This document shows, one piece after another, positions 30,211-38,626 of a stretch of DNA of 52,803 bases. The notes below the pieces were generated by a model. It did not search any database. It worked only from the letters and a program-made list of their open reading frames with translations, and had not been told where the DNA came from. The DNA comes from Opitutaceae bacterium (GTDB lineage: Bacteria; Verrucomicrobiota; Verrucomicrobiia; Opitutales; Opitutaceae): positions 1-52,803 of the forward strand of contig SXSC01000001.1 of the NCBI GenBank assembly GCA_005792355.1, in the 5' to 3' direction. A program made the position numbers and the translations under genes. Numbering within the stretch: the stretch's first letter is position 1; every line of letters starts with the position of its first letter.

Positions 30211-31659
30211 TTAGGACCGGACCAGGCGGAGGATTTTTTCGCCGGTCAGGCGCGTCGCCGGCGGGAGGCTGTGCGGCGTGCGACCGCCGTGGCGGGCGGC
30301 GACCTCCTTGAACTTCGCCTGGGTGGCGCGCACGAATTCATCGACGGGACGGGTCTCGCCGAAGAGCGCCATGATTCGCGGCAGCCAATGGTGGCCGTAG
30401 CGCACGTGGTTTTGTTCGTCGTTGCGATCGAAGGCGAGGAGGGTGTCAGCCTCGAAATCGTCGAGCTCGCGCACGCGGTCCATCACGTGGGCCTTGGTCG
30501 GGAAACTGCCCGCCTCGAATTCCATCGTCATCATGGCGTAGCGCTCGTGGGGCGCCATCCGTACGAGGATGTTGTAGAGATCGAGCGAGTGCTCGAGCGT
30601 CATCAGGTCGACGCCGAGTTTCGGGAGCTGACGGTAGCCGAAGGCGCTGTGCCGCGACTCGTCCCAGAGATGCCGCGCGAGATCGTGATGCAGATCGAAC
30701 GGGGCGTGCGGCGTGTCGTAGAAAACCGTCGCGAGGTAGTCGACGGCATCCAACTCCATCATCAGCCACACACAGACCATCAGGCGGATGACGCGGGCAT
30801 CGGTCTGCGGATCCGTCAACCACGAGCGCACGATGGGAGTTTCAGCGGGGTCGTGGCCGAAAACGCTCGAACAGGTCGGATATTTTCCGCGGTTGCACGT
30901 GGGAGGATGTGCGTAGGTTCGCTGGGTGTGTTCCCACTCGAAACCGGCGGGCAGGGGAATGGGCGGTGATTCACCGAGCCAGCCGCCGTGCGCGGCGAGG
31001 GCGGCGGCGAGGTGGGCGGACCAGGCGGGGATCGTGGGTTCCGACGTCGGCGCTGTCGGAGGGGCTTTGGGTCCCGAAATATCAGGGGATAAACCCCCTC
31101 CTCCAGTTGTTAGAAACGGCGCGATTTCCCGCGCGTGGCGTTCCTCATCGAGGATCCACTCTTCGACGAGTTTCTTCGACGGCCAGTCCGCGAGGGGATC
31201 GGTGACACGCAGGTAGTGCCGGTAGGCACCGAGGAGCGCCGGCTTGAGCACCGTGTAGAACCCGGCGAGGGCGACCGTGGCGTCGGCGGGCATCACGGCC
31301 TCGTGGAAGATCGCGCGGATCGAGTCGCGCACCTCGTCGCCGCCGCCGAAGCCGGTGAGTTCGCGGCCGCGCTCCCGGAGGAAACGCGCGTGGCCGGCCG
31401 ACTCCCACACGTGCTGACAAAGCAGATACTTCAGCTCCGGCTCGCCGACGCGGTAGATGAGCGTGGGGGCGGTGCGGATGAATTCGCGCTCGACCTCGAA
31501 GAGGAGGCGCTGGAGCCGGGCCATTTCCTGCACGGCGGCCATCCGGCCGGCGGGGGAGGTTGTAGGAGGAGCTTTATGCCCCGACTCAACGGCCGCGCAC
31601 GGAGGGCTGTCGGGGTGTAAAGCCCCTCCCGCAGGGGAGCTGGAGGCGGTGGCGATCAT
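30211..31659 (-). CDS. Ferritin-like double-domain protein
   Basis: The 482-residue protein shows two ferritin-like halves. The first has ELKYLLCQHVWESAGHA (about 75-91) and LDEERHA (about 170-176). The second has MMELDAVDYLATVF, HLWDESRHSAFG and RNDEQNHVRYGHH. The repeated E...ExxH pattern suggests a di-iron carboxylate site in each half, so it may be an oxygen-dependent oxidase or oxygenase; the reaction is unknown. Residues 11-32 and 187-202 are encoded by class I palindromes (31,565-31,629 and 31,058-31,101). ATG 31,542 (MAAVQEMARLQ) is an alternative start that would leave the first palindrome in the leader. The PhyH-type dioxygenase lies just upstream, so the pair may share a pathway. 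Confidence 0.7.
   Translation of the reverse strand: MIATASSSPAGGALHPDSPPCAAVESGHKAPPTTSPAGRMAAVQEMARLQRLLFEVEREFIRTAPTLIYRVGEPELKYLLCQHVWESAGHARFLRERGRELTGFGGGDEVRDSIRAIFHEAVMPADATVALAGFYTVLKPALLGAYRHYLRVTDPLADWPSKKLVEEWILDEERHAREIAPFLTTGGGGLSPDISGPKAPPTAPTSEPTIPAWSAHLAAALAAHGGWLGESPPIPLPAGFEWEHTQRTYAHPPTCNRGKYPTCSSVFGHDPAETPIVRSWLTDPQTDARVIRLMVCVWLMMELDAVDYLATVFYDTPHAPFDLHHDLARHLWDESRHSAFGYRQLPKLGVDLMTLEHSLDLYNILVRMAPHERYAMMTMEFEAGSFPTKAHVMDRVRELDDFEADTLLAFDRNDEQNHVRYGHHWLPRIMALFGETRPVDEFVRATQAKFKEVAARHGGRTPHSLPPATRLTGEKILRLVRS
31058..31101. repeat. Class I REP-like palindrome inside the ferritin-like gene
   Basis: The left arm GGAGGGGCTTTGGG (from 31,058) and right arm TAAACCCCCTCC (to 31,101) match about 14 of 20 positions as an inverted repeat, a degraded form of the 28,516 element. 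On the coding strand it is read without a stop as GGGGLSPDISGPKAPPT, within the linker between the two ferritin-like halves. Confidence 0.6.
31565..31629. repeat. Class I REP-like palindrome at the start of the ferritin-like gene
   Basis: The 21-bp arms (31,565-31,585 and 31,609-31,629) match at 18 of 21 positions. If translation starts at 31,659 it is read as GGALHPDS...ESGHKAPPT, matching the peptide of the internal copy. If translation starts at 31,542 it lies in the leader. Confidence 0.75.
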
Positions 31660-31660
31660 G

Positions 31661-31760
31661 TTCAAATCGTTCGCGTCCTTCGTTCCTCGTTCTCTTTATC
31701 CGATTCAGTCCCTGCTCTGATTGAGAGAACGAAGAACGATTACGAGGAACGAGAACGATC
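31661..31760. repeat. CGTTCTCTTT-rich inverted repeat, copy 2
   Basis: TCGTTCCTCGTTCTCTTTATC and its imperfect inverse GAGAGAACGAAGAACGATTAC-GAGGAACGAG flank a short loop. Relative of 27,822-27,927. It fills the gap between the PhyH and ferritin-like genes. Confidence 0.55.
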
Positions 31761-31763
31761 GAT

Positions 31764-32687
31764 TCAGCACACCCGTCCGCGTTTTCCGGCGGTGGTGTGG
31801 CCGGGGGGATTCGCCCCGACCCAGCGCTCGTCGATGGGTTCGCTGGCGCGTTGGAAGCGGCTGTCGCTCGAGATGCGGAGGCGGTTTTCGGTGCGGTTGT
31901 CGAGCGAGGCGTGGACAAGAAACATCCCGAACGTGAGGAAGTCGCCGGCCTGATATTCAGTGGTGAGCCAGCGACCGCCGAACTTGTTGCGGACCATCGG
32001 CGGGTTGTGCGAGAGCGTGCCGCTGAAGCTCCACTTGCCGGCTTTGGCGTTGGCCGCCTGGTTGGGTTTGTTCTCACAGAAGGCGTCGACGTCGCGGTAA
32101 ACGTATTTCTCGAGCAGGTCCATGCGGCGGTGCGAGCCTTCGAGGACCATCAGGCCCCCGAGTTGGAACGAGATGTCGCCGTAGGGCAGCCAGCAGGTCA
32201 TGTGACGGTGCGTGCCGCGCCCCATGTAGGGCAGGTCGCAGTGCGGGTTCGTGCCCTTGCCGGGGCCGATCGCGCGCAGCCAGGTGAAATCGTAATGCCG
32301 GACTTCCTCGCCGAAAAACTGGCGGTAAAACTCCGCGAGTCGTCCCGCGTAGAGGAGATTCTGGACCGCGGGATTGTTATTGGTGATCCCGGGCTTGAAC
32401 GTGTAGCCGCCACCCGGCGCCGCAAATCCTTCAAAGTGCGGCCGGCTGGTGTCGAGTACGCCCTCTGCGGCCAGACGCTCCGTGAGACTCGCGCGGGCGG
32501 CCAGGACCTCGGCACGATCGAGGTAGCCTTTCATGTAGAGGTGGCCGTCCTCGGCGAAACGCCGGCGCAATTCCCCAAAATCGTCCGCGGCGTCGCTCGA
32601 GTCTCGCAGCAGGCCGACCTTGTCGTCGTCCATGTCGAGGGCGTGGCCGTACGAGTGGAGTTGCGGGAGAGCGGTGAGGGCGGGCAT
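31764..32687 (-). CDS. Phytanoyl-CoA dioxygenase (PhyH) family protein
   Basis: The 307-residue protein starts at ATG 32,687 (MPALTALPQLHSYGHALDMD); the open frame upstream runs through low-complexity tandem repeats and is not coding. The Fe(II)/2-oxoglutarate facial triad is visible: His149-x-Asp151 in NPHCDLPYMG and His259 in FLVHASLDN, with Arg269 or Arg271 for 2-oxoglutarate. LMVLEGSHRRMDLLEKYVY is the usual strand after the HxD loop. It should hydroxylate a small molecule; PhyH proteins of this phylum are diverse and the substrate is unknown. It lies between the glycosidase-like and ferritin-like genes. Confidence 0.85.
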   Translation of the reverse strand: MPALTALPQLHSYGHALDMDDDKVGLLRDSSDAADDFGELRRRFAEDGHLYMKGYLDRAEVLAARASLTERLAAEGVLDTSRPHFEGFAAPGGGYTFKPGITNNNPAVQNLLYAGRLAEFYRQFFGEEVRHYDFTWLRAIGPGKGTNPHCDLPYMGRGTHRHMTCWLPYGDISFQLGGLMVLEGSHRRMDLLEKYVYRDVDAFCENKPNQAANAKAGKWSFSGTLSHNPPMVRNKFGGRWLTTEYQAGDFLTFGMFLVHASLDNRTENRLRISSDSRFQRASEPIDERWVGANPPGHTTAGKRGRVC

Positions 32688-32753
32688 TCTGGGAGTGAGA
32701 GTGAAGGTGAAAGGGAGAGGGACGGGGAGAAGGGGAGAAGGGGAGAGGGGGAG

Positions 32754-32795
32754 AGTAATCGGTGGGCAGTAATCGGTGGGCAGTAATCGGTGGGC
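32754..32795. repeat. Tandem repeat, three identical 14-bp units
   Basis: AGTAATCGGTGGGC occurs three times without a gap (32,754, 32,768, 32,782) and then degrades. A purine-rich GGGAGAAGGGGAGA stretch precedes it at 32,711-32,753. It lies in the leader of the PhyH gene. Confidence 0.8.
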
Positions 32796-32827
32796 GGTGG
32801 TCAGTGGAATCGGAGCGGTCACTTGGT

Positions 32828-32925
32828 CTGTGGTTTCATAGTCGGTGGTCCCGTGCTCCGTAGTCCCGTAGTCCTGTAGTCTTGTGGTCCGTAGTCCTGT
32901 GGTCCCGTAGTCCGTAGTTCGAGGC
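32828..32925. repeat. Degenerate tandem repeat of GTAGTCC/GTGGTCC units
   Basis: About a dozen near-copies of a 7-8-bp unit (GTAGTCC, GTGGTCC, CCGTAGTCC) follow each other directly. It is a second microsatellite-like tract, between the PhyH gene and the stop of the glycosidase-like gene; length variation between strains would be expected. Confidence 0.7.
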
Positions 32926-32931
32926 GACGCC

Positions 32932-35244
32932 TCACGGCCAGCCGGCGGGCCAGTGGGTGCCGGGCGCGGCGCGCCACATGATGTCGCGGTCGATGCGGGG
33001 CGGGTGGTGGCGGTATTGCTCGGTGAGGCACAGCTTGGTGCGGAGGTGATCGATCAGATTCTCGCCGTAGAAAAACGTGTTTTCGGCGACGGCGGAGACG
33101 ACCATGAACTCGGTGGTCGAGGTCTCGATGAGATCGATGAGGGAGCGAGTGTTGGCAAGTTCGAGATCGATCGCGGCCTGGAGCCGCGCGACGCAGGCGG
33201 CCCTGGTCGCGGCGTCTGCGGCGGGATCGAGATAGCCGTGGACGTGCTCGCACCAGGCGCAAAAATTTCGCAGCGTGGTGGTCCAGTACAGGTAGGCGCG
33301 CACGCGATCGTGGAGGTCGGTGAAGACGGCCTGACCGGGCGCGAGCGCGGCGAGTTTCCCGGCGAGGGCGCGCAGGCGCGGGAGGAGTTCGCGGTCCATG
33401 TCGGCGGCCATCTTGGCGCCGCTCTCGCGCGAGATGAGATCGAACAGCACATCCTTGCCCAGATCGCCAAGGCTGGGGTTGTTGAACTGGAAGCAGCCGT
33501 GCCGCTCGTAGTAGTCGCGGTCCGCGGCGGGCACGGCCTCGAGATCCGGGACGAAGGGGCGGTCCCAAGTGCGCTGCCAGCAAAAACCAAAAACGCAGAA
33601 GAGCGGCACGAGAGGCTGCCAGATGAGGGCGTCCTCGAATTCGCGCCAGGCGTCGACGAGTGACTCCGCCTGGGCGGGGCCGGCGATCCGGATGGCGAAT
33701 TCGCGCAACGCGTCGTCGATCGAACGTTCGGGGAAGAACTGGGCGGACTGGAGGGCGATGGGGTTGGGCCAGTAGGGCGTGCGGGCGGTACTGGCGAGGC
33801 CGCCGAGGGCGCTGATTCGCGTGACGCCGGTGGCGCGGGCGGCCAGGAGCTTCGCGTGCAACAGGCGCGGGAAGGGCAGGCCGAGCAACGGTTCGTGGTT
33901 CATCACGCCGCTGGGCGAATAGTGCAGCACCGGCTCGATGCCCTGCGCGCGCGACTGCGCGAGCGCGGCGGTCTCGGCGGGATCCATCGTCGCGTGGAAG
34001 ATGCTCCCGGCCACGCCCATGTTTTCCGGGTACTTGGGATGTGGGTACGGCAGCGAGTAGCCGCGCACGAGCAGCGACGGCGCCTCGTAGCTCACGTGCG
34101 GGCCCATGCCGGCCTTGATGTGATCGTGCTCCACCTTGAACGGCTCGAGACGGAGGATGACGTCGAAGTCGGGATTTAAGACCGCGGCGGCGTCGCGCAG
34201 ATTATGGAGAAAGCGCGCGATGCTTTTGCCGGCGGCCTCGGCCACCTTGTCGTGGTTGCGCCATTCGCGAATCATGTAGGGCCCGCCGTTGCGCCCGACG
34301 TAGAGCGAGGCCGTGTGTTCAAAGCCGGCGCCGCTGTCGTTGGTCCAGAGGGACATGTAGGACAAATCCGGCACGGCGCGGATGAGTTTCTGCAGCGCCT
34401 CGCGGAAGTGTCGCTGTACGACGGGGTGGTCCTGCGCGAGGGTGAAGCGCGGGAGCCGGGAGCGAAACGGGTGGTCCACGCGCGCGCCGCGGAGCGTGGG
34501 GTATTTTTGGAAGAAACGCTCGGGCATGGTGCGCGGCTCGAACATGCACACGCCGGGCTTGAGCCCGTAGCGGCGACCGAGGTCGGCGAGTTTGCGCAGA
34601 TGGTTCAGGTTGGCGTCGAGGTACAGCGCCGGCCAAATCCCACGCGTGAGTTCGGTGGCGAGGAAGTGGTTGAAGCCCGGAGCGTAGGTATAGAACTGCG
34701 AATAGTATTCGTGTGCGACGAGGTCCTCGTGCGGGAAGTGGGCCTGGAGGCCGTTGACCTCGCAATGGGTGAAACCGGCCTCGGCGAGCGCGGCGACATA
34801 GTGCTCCGGGTCGAAGCCGCGGGCCGAGCGCCAGTACTGGGTGTAGCACGCATCCCAATGCGGCCGGTGCCAGCCGAACGTCGCGGGCAACAGGATGCCG
34901 GCGGCGAGTTTTTCGCGGGTGAAGGCGCCGACGCCGTTGGCGAGGAGCCGGACCGCAGCGAAGAGGAAGGAGCCGTGCGTGGCGACGATCTCGCCCGTGC
35001 CGTCGTCGGCGATTCGGAGCCAGGTCCAGGCCGCGCCGGTGTCGGAGGCCTTGGTTGGCAACCGGCTGGAGGGAAGCCAGCCGCGGTGGGCGAGGGCGAG
35101 ATTGACGCCGGCGGCGGGCGCGGCGGCGGGAGCGAGAGCGGCGCCGGTCAACCGGGCCAGTTCGGTGGCGGCGGTGAGTTCACCCGGAGTCTGGGCAACC
35201 GGATGAAAAATGGCGCGGATGGCTGGGAGTGAGGCGACGGTCAT
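32932..35244 (-). CDS. Glycoside-hydrolase-like TIM-barrel protein
   Basis: The 770-residue protein has no signal peptide. The first part (about 1-115: AIFHPVAQTPGELTAATELA, then DDGTGEIVATHGSFLFAAVR) resembles the alpha/beta N-domain of GH20/GH67/GH84-type enzymes. A barrel follows (HWDACYTQYWRSARGFDPEH, AEAGFTHCEVNG, LWTNDSGAGFEH, DVILRLEPFKVEHDH), and then a helical C-terminal part with EYYERHG-like and AVAENTFFYGENLIDHL segments. TNDSGAG is a likely active-site loop with an acid residue. I do not know a characterised family that matches throughout, so the activity is open. It is the largest gene of the minus-strand series. Confidence 0.6.
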   Translation of the reverse strand: MTVASLPAIRAIFHPVAQTPGELTAATELARLTGAALAPAAAPAAGVNLALAHRGWLPSSRLPTKASDTGAAWTWLRIADDGTGEIVATHGSFLFAAVRLLANGVGAFTREKLAAGILLPATFGWHRPHWDACYTQYWRSARGFDPEHYVAALAEAGFTHCEVNGLQAHFPHEDLVAHEYYSQFYTYAPGFNHFLATELTRGIWPALYLDANLNHLRKLADLGRRYGLKPGVCMFEPRTMPERFFQKYPTLRGARVDHPFRSRLPRFTLAQDHPVVQRHFREALQKLIRAVPDLSYMSLWTNDSGAGFEHTASLYVGRNGGPYMIREWRNHDKVAEAAGKSIARFLHNLRDAAAVLNPDFDVILRLEPFKVEHDHIKAGMGPHVSYEAPSLLVRGYSLPYPHPKYPENMGVAGSIFHATMDPAETAALAQSRAQGIEPVLHYSPSGVMNHEPLLGLPFPRLLHAKLLAARATGVTRISALGGLASTARTPYWPNPIALQSAQFFPERSIDDALREFAIRIAGPAQAESLVDAWREFEDALIWQPLVPLFCVFGFCWQRTWDRPFVPDLEAVPAADRDYYERHGCFQFNNPSLGDLGKDVLFDLISRESGAKMAADMDRELLPRLRALAGKLAALAPGQAVFTDLHDRVRAYLYWTTTLRNFCAWCEHVHGYLDPAADAATRAACVARLQAAIDLELANTRSLIDLIETSTTEFMVVSAVAENTFFYGENLIDHLRTKLCLTEQYRHHPPRIDRDIMWRAAPGTHWPAGWP

Positions 35245-35335
35245 GAGATTGGCGGCGGCAATTTGAGATCACTCATCGGCGCCCCGGGCGAGTCAAAATG
35301 AACGTTCCTGAAAGTTTCACAGTGAAGGTTCGAAG

Positions 35336-35408
35336 GGAGGGGCGCTTTCCCAGCCGCCCAAATACGATCGGCCGACGGTTTTTCAGCGGTTTGGAAACCG
35401 CCGTTCCC
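35336..35408. repeat. REP-like palindrome, class III, copy 2
   Basis: Nearly the same 77-bp unit as 181-257 in the same orientation (GGAGGGGCG...CCAAATACGATCGGCCGACG...GGAAACCGCCG). It lies between the glycosidase-like and MetE-like genes. Confidence 0.8.
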
Positions 35409-35420
35409 GCCGACCCCACC

Positions 35421-36449
35421 CTACCTCCCGAGATACTTGTCGCGCCCGCGGACGAGCGCCTCGATTTTGCGATCGGCGATCGAGCGCTTCAGCATCCAAA
35501 ATCCGCAGTCGGGGTGAACCCAGCGCACGCGGCCGGCTCCGACTTTTTTCTCCACGGCCTCGATGCGCGCGGCGACCTCGTCGGCGGTCTCAATGTGGTT
35601 CACCTTGATGTCGATCACGCCGACGCCGAGGGTGATCTTCTGGTCGATGTGTTTGAGCGCATCGAGGTCGGCCTTCGGGCGATGGGCGAGTTCGAGCACG
35701 AGATGATCGGTGTGCAGGGCGTTGAGGAAGTTGAGCAGCTTCTTCCAGTTGCCCTTCTGAATCGTCTGGCCGCCGTAGTTGCCAAAGCAGAAATGCACCG
35801 CGCGCTCCGTGCCGGCGTCAATCGCGTCGAGCACGAGATTCATCGACGCGGCGGCGAGCGGACCGTCGGCCGGATTGCCGGGAATGTTGGCCTCGTCGAC
35901 CTGGATGCATTGCGTGGGCAGCCTCCGCACCTGGGCGGCGAGGACTTCGCCCAGCGCCATCGTGAGCTGGTCGAAGTCGCGGTAGTGATGATCGAGCAAG
36001 GTGCGCGCGAGCATGTACGGGCTCGTGACCGTGAATTTGAAAGCCCCTCCGGCGACGGCCGCGGCGCGCTGGCAGTCGGCCAGCAGGTTGAGCGAACCCT
36101 CGCCGAGCGCACCCATGACCACCCCGGCGGGCTTGCGGCGAAAACCCATCGGGTGGTGACGCGAAAACTCGTCCGTGATGGAGCGGCCGACGACGGATGA
36201 GATGCCCGCCATCGGACGGATGAAGTATTCGATCATGCCATTCGTGTCGGGGTGATTGACATCGAAGCGGTAGAGCTCGCCGTCGGTGGGCAGGTCGATG
36301 CCGGCCTGACGTTGAAGATCGAATACGACGCGCGTGGCATCGATCACCGCCTGATCGCTGGGCAGGGCGGCGAGCCAGTCGGGCACCGGGTACGAGCCGA
36401 CGGTGGTGGTGAGAATGCGGGGGGATTTCGGGAGTTTGACGTTGGGCAT
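35421..36449 (-). CDS. MetE C-terminal-domain-like protein (cobalamin-independent methionine synthase family)
   Basis: The 342-residue protein starts at ATG 36,449 (MPNVKLPKSPRILTTTVGSY), where VGSYPVP is the usual start of the family barrel. The Zn ligands of MetE are present: His219-x-Cys221 (HFCFGNYGG), Glu253 (VLELAH) and Cys315 (HPDCGF). The N-terminal MetE duplicate is missing, so it is a core-type enzyme of about 340 residues. Core MetE relatives can transfer methyl groups from donors other than methyl-tetrahydrofolate. The neighbours are glycosidase-like and ceramidase-like, not methionine genes, so a role in methyl transfer or demethylation of a catabolic substrate is an inference. 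Confidence 0.85.
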   Translation of the reverse strand: MPNVKLPKSPRILTTTVGSYPVPDWLAALPSDQAVIDATRVVFDLQRQAGIDLPTDGELYRFDVNHPDTNGMIEYFIRPMAGISSVVGRSITDEFSRHHPMGFRRKPAGVVMGALGEGSLNLLADCQRAAAVAGGAFKFTVTSPYMLARTLLDHHYRDFDQLTMALGEVLAAQVRRLPTQCIQVDEANIPGNPADGPLAAASMNLVLDAIDAGTERAVHFCFGNYGGQTIQKGNWKKLLNFLNALHTDHLVLELAHRPKADLDALKHIDQKITLGVGVIDIKVNHIETADEVAARIEAVEKKVGAGRVRWVHPDCGFWMLKRSIADRKIEALVRGRDKYLGR

Positions 36450-36596
36450 GGAAAAATGAGGAAGCGAAAGATCGGCGACCGGCGCCAAGCTTTTGTTGGT
36501 CCGGTCGCTGGTGGCGAGAGGGAATTCGGGGGTACGGTGAACATGGGCGCACCTTCCGGTTGAAAGTGAAAATAGCGCCGGCGGCCGGCTGGCGAG

Positions 36597-36665
36597 TAGC
36601 TGCGAGCGCCCGCGAGTGGACCGGGCAAACGCGATCAAATTTCCACTCGCTGGCGCTCGCAGCTA
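36597..36665. repeat. REP-like palindrome, class II, copy 1
   Basis: The 24-bp arms (36,597-36,620 and 36,642-36,665; outer bases TAGCTGCGAGCGCC) match at 23 of 24 positions around a 21-bp loop. The second copy is at 38,627-38,682. It lies just upstream of the MetE-like gene. Confidence 0.85.
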
Positions 36666-36778
36666 CCTGAGCTCCGTCAATCGGCAGATGCTTGGTGTGC
36701 CAGATGGGGCTCGAGATCCACCGCGGCTGAGTTGGTAACAACGCTCCAACGGGATCGAATCTCGAACCGGGGACGGTG

Positions 36779-38176
36779 TTATTTGGCGCCACGCGTCCGG
36801 ACCAGCAATTCGTGGGTCTTGTCCACGATCTTCTCCTCCAACCCGGGCGACCACGGGCCGGGGCGACCGTGCGGAATCATCGAGGTCTCGCCTTCGTAGC
36901 GGCCCTCTTTGAGGACACGCTCGCTCGGGATGTAAGCCATGACGTCGGTTGAATAGCCAAAGACCCAGAGGCCGTCGGGCACCTCGCGGCGCAGGCGCAG
37001 CGCGTAGTCGACGACGACTTCGCCACCGAGGGCGATCCAGGAGAGATTACCGAGCCGCCACGCCTGAATCGGGTACGCGTAATTGAGGATGTCGCCGCCG
37101 CGCGTGCGCATCTGCTCTGTGATGGCGGCGGCCCAGGCTTGGTGCATTTCCTTGTTCGGCTGATTTTTTTCCCGGGCCTCCTGTAATTGCGCCTCGGTTG
37201 GTTGGCGGGCGAAGGTTAGCGTGATGTCCTCGAACGCCGTCGCAAACTTGCCGACAACCGGAGTCATTTTTTTCCGCAACGCCCGATCCGCGGCGTCAGC
37301 GAGATCGCGGCCGTGTTGTTCGACGTGGGTAAGTTCGCGGCGTGGCGCGGGGTTGATGTCGGCGCCGCAGCCGATGGCGAAGAGCACGGTCGCCGTCGGA
37401 TGGCGGCGCTCGAGCTCGGCCTGTGCGGAGCCCGCGTAGTCACCGTGCCAGAGGTAAAATGACAGCGTGGTGTTGTGGCAGGCATAGGAGATCAGCAGCG
37501 CGCGCAGTTCGCCGGTGGGGGCGCGCACCGCGAGCACCGGCACGCGGGGATCGAAGGGACCGCGCAATTTTCCGGCGGCGCGCAGGGCGGGCGCCTCCTT
37601 CTCGGTGTTTTCGCGCCGGTTGAAGCCGAACATCGCCTCGTCTTCGCCCCACGAAATCGTGACAGGCGCGAGCGCCTCAAGCGCGGCAGCGGCGGCGCGG
37701 ATCATCTTTAGCTCGAGCTCGCGCGTGTAGGCGACCGCCTTGGCGAGGCCGTCGGGCGGAAGAATGCGGATGCCGGAAAGATTGGCGTTCAGCATTGGCG
37801 AGCAGTGCGTATGGGAGACGTTCGTCATGATCGCGCTGCGCGGAAGCTGGAAGCGCTGCATGAGTTCCGCGGCGGCGTGATCGGAGACTTCGCGCGAGAT
37901 GCCGCAGAGATCGAGTGTGAGCAGCACGCCGCGATTGCCCGCCGGATCGGCGAAGGCGAGCGCTTTCACCCAGAGTTCCTGGGAGGTGCCCTCGGCCGGC
38001 TTGTCGCGGGCCGCGTAGCCGGTCATCCACACGCCGGCGGGCGGGGTGATGTTTTCCCGGGCGGTGCCGGCCCGCCACGTCGCGGCCGCGGGACTGGCGG
38101 CGCCGAGGCGGATCGCGAGGGTGACGAAAAAGACCACGCGCCAGAGTGCGCGGCGGGGAAAAGAAAGCGCGTGCAT
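36779..38176 (-). CDS. Secreted neutral/alkaline ceramidase-like protein
   Basis: The 465-residue protein begins with a signal peptide (about 1-32, RRALWRVVFFVTLAIRLGAA). It has the neutral/alkaline non-lysosomal ceramidase pattern: TARENITPPAGVWMTGYAAR, LDLCGISREVSDHAAAELM, IMTNVSHTHCSPM (metal-binding His pair), NTTLSFYLWHGDYAG and VLFAIGCGADINP, then a C-terminal part with VVVDYALRL and FGYSTDVMAYIPSE. True bacterial ceramidases are longer (about 650), so this is the short, N-terminal-domain-only form common in Verrucomicrobia and Planctomycetes, whose substrate (amide or ester) is untested. Its upstream region carries the array of four palindromes, a possible operator region. Confidence 0.8.
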   Translation of the reverse strand: MHALSFPRRALWRVVFFVTLAIRLGAASPAAATWRAGTARENITPPAGVWMTGYAARDKPAEGTSQELWVKALAFADPAGNRGVLLTLDLCGISREVSDHAAAELMQRFQLPRSAIMTNVSHTHCSPMLNANLSGIRILPPDGLAKAVAYTRELELKMIRAAAAALEALAPVTISWGEDEAMFGFNRRENTEKEAPALRAAGKLRGPFDPRVPVLAVRAPTGELRALLISYACHNTTLSFYLWHGDYAGSAQAELERRHPTATVLFAIGCGADINPAPRRELTHVEQHGRDLADAADRALRKKMTPVVGKFATAFEDITLTFARQPTEAQLQEAREKNQPNKEMHQAWAAAITEQMRTRGGDILNYAYPIQAWRLGNLSWIALGGEVVVDYALRLRREVPDGLWVFGYSTDVMAYIPSERVLKEGRYEGETSMIPHGRPGPWSPGLEEKIVDKTHELLVRTRGAK

Positions 38177-38288
38177 GGGCGGGCGTGTATCCGCCGCGCG
38201 GCGGCAAACGCAAGGGCATTCCCGCCGGATTGCCCCCCGACACCGCGCGATCCACGCCCTTCCGCCGGCCCTTTCCCTCCTGACCGTC

Positions 38289-38441
38289 TTGTCACGTATT
38301 ACGTGACAAAATCGAAAACGGGGATCAATCGTTTGTCACGTAATACGTGACAAACGCGAAAACGCGCCGAGGTCTCGGGCCACGTATCACGTGACAAATT
38401 TGCGGAGGCCCTGGGCGTCTTGTCATCTATTGGATGACAAG
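38289..38441. promoter_or_regulatory. Array of four palindromes at 43-44-bp spacing (candidate operator array)
   Basis: Palindrome 1 (38,289-38,309) and palindrome 2 (38,332-38,354) are perfect inverted repeats with the half-site TTGTCACGTA around one central base. Palindrome 3 (38,381-38,398) keeps the inner CACGTA and the right half. Palindrome 4 (38,419-38,441) has half-site CTTGTCATCTA with one mismatch. Their centres are at 38,299, 38,343, 38,387 and 38,430. The array lies 113 bp upstream of the ceramidase-like start and downstream of the nagB-like stop. It suits repeated binding of a dimeric regulator on nearly the same face of the helix; no cognate regulator is encoded nearby. Confidence 0.7.
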
Positions 38442-38626
38442 ATTGGCCCGGCGGATGCGTCGCGGCCGGGTGCGATCAGGGGGACGGGTGCCCGAAAGTC
38501 GGGAGTGCGTTTTGGGGGCACCGCTGGAGGATGCGTCCGGTGATTCGCGGCGCCGGCGAGCGGTGCGCGCCATGCGGTGATGCGTCAGTCCGAATGATGA
38601 CCAGACCAAGAAGATCCGGATCAGTC

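Noticed and set aside
38289..38441. CRISPR array
   Set aside because: Repeats are palindromic, differ between copies, and only four occur; no cas gene is present. An operator or palindrome array fits better.
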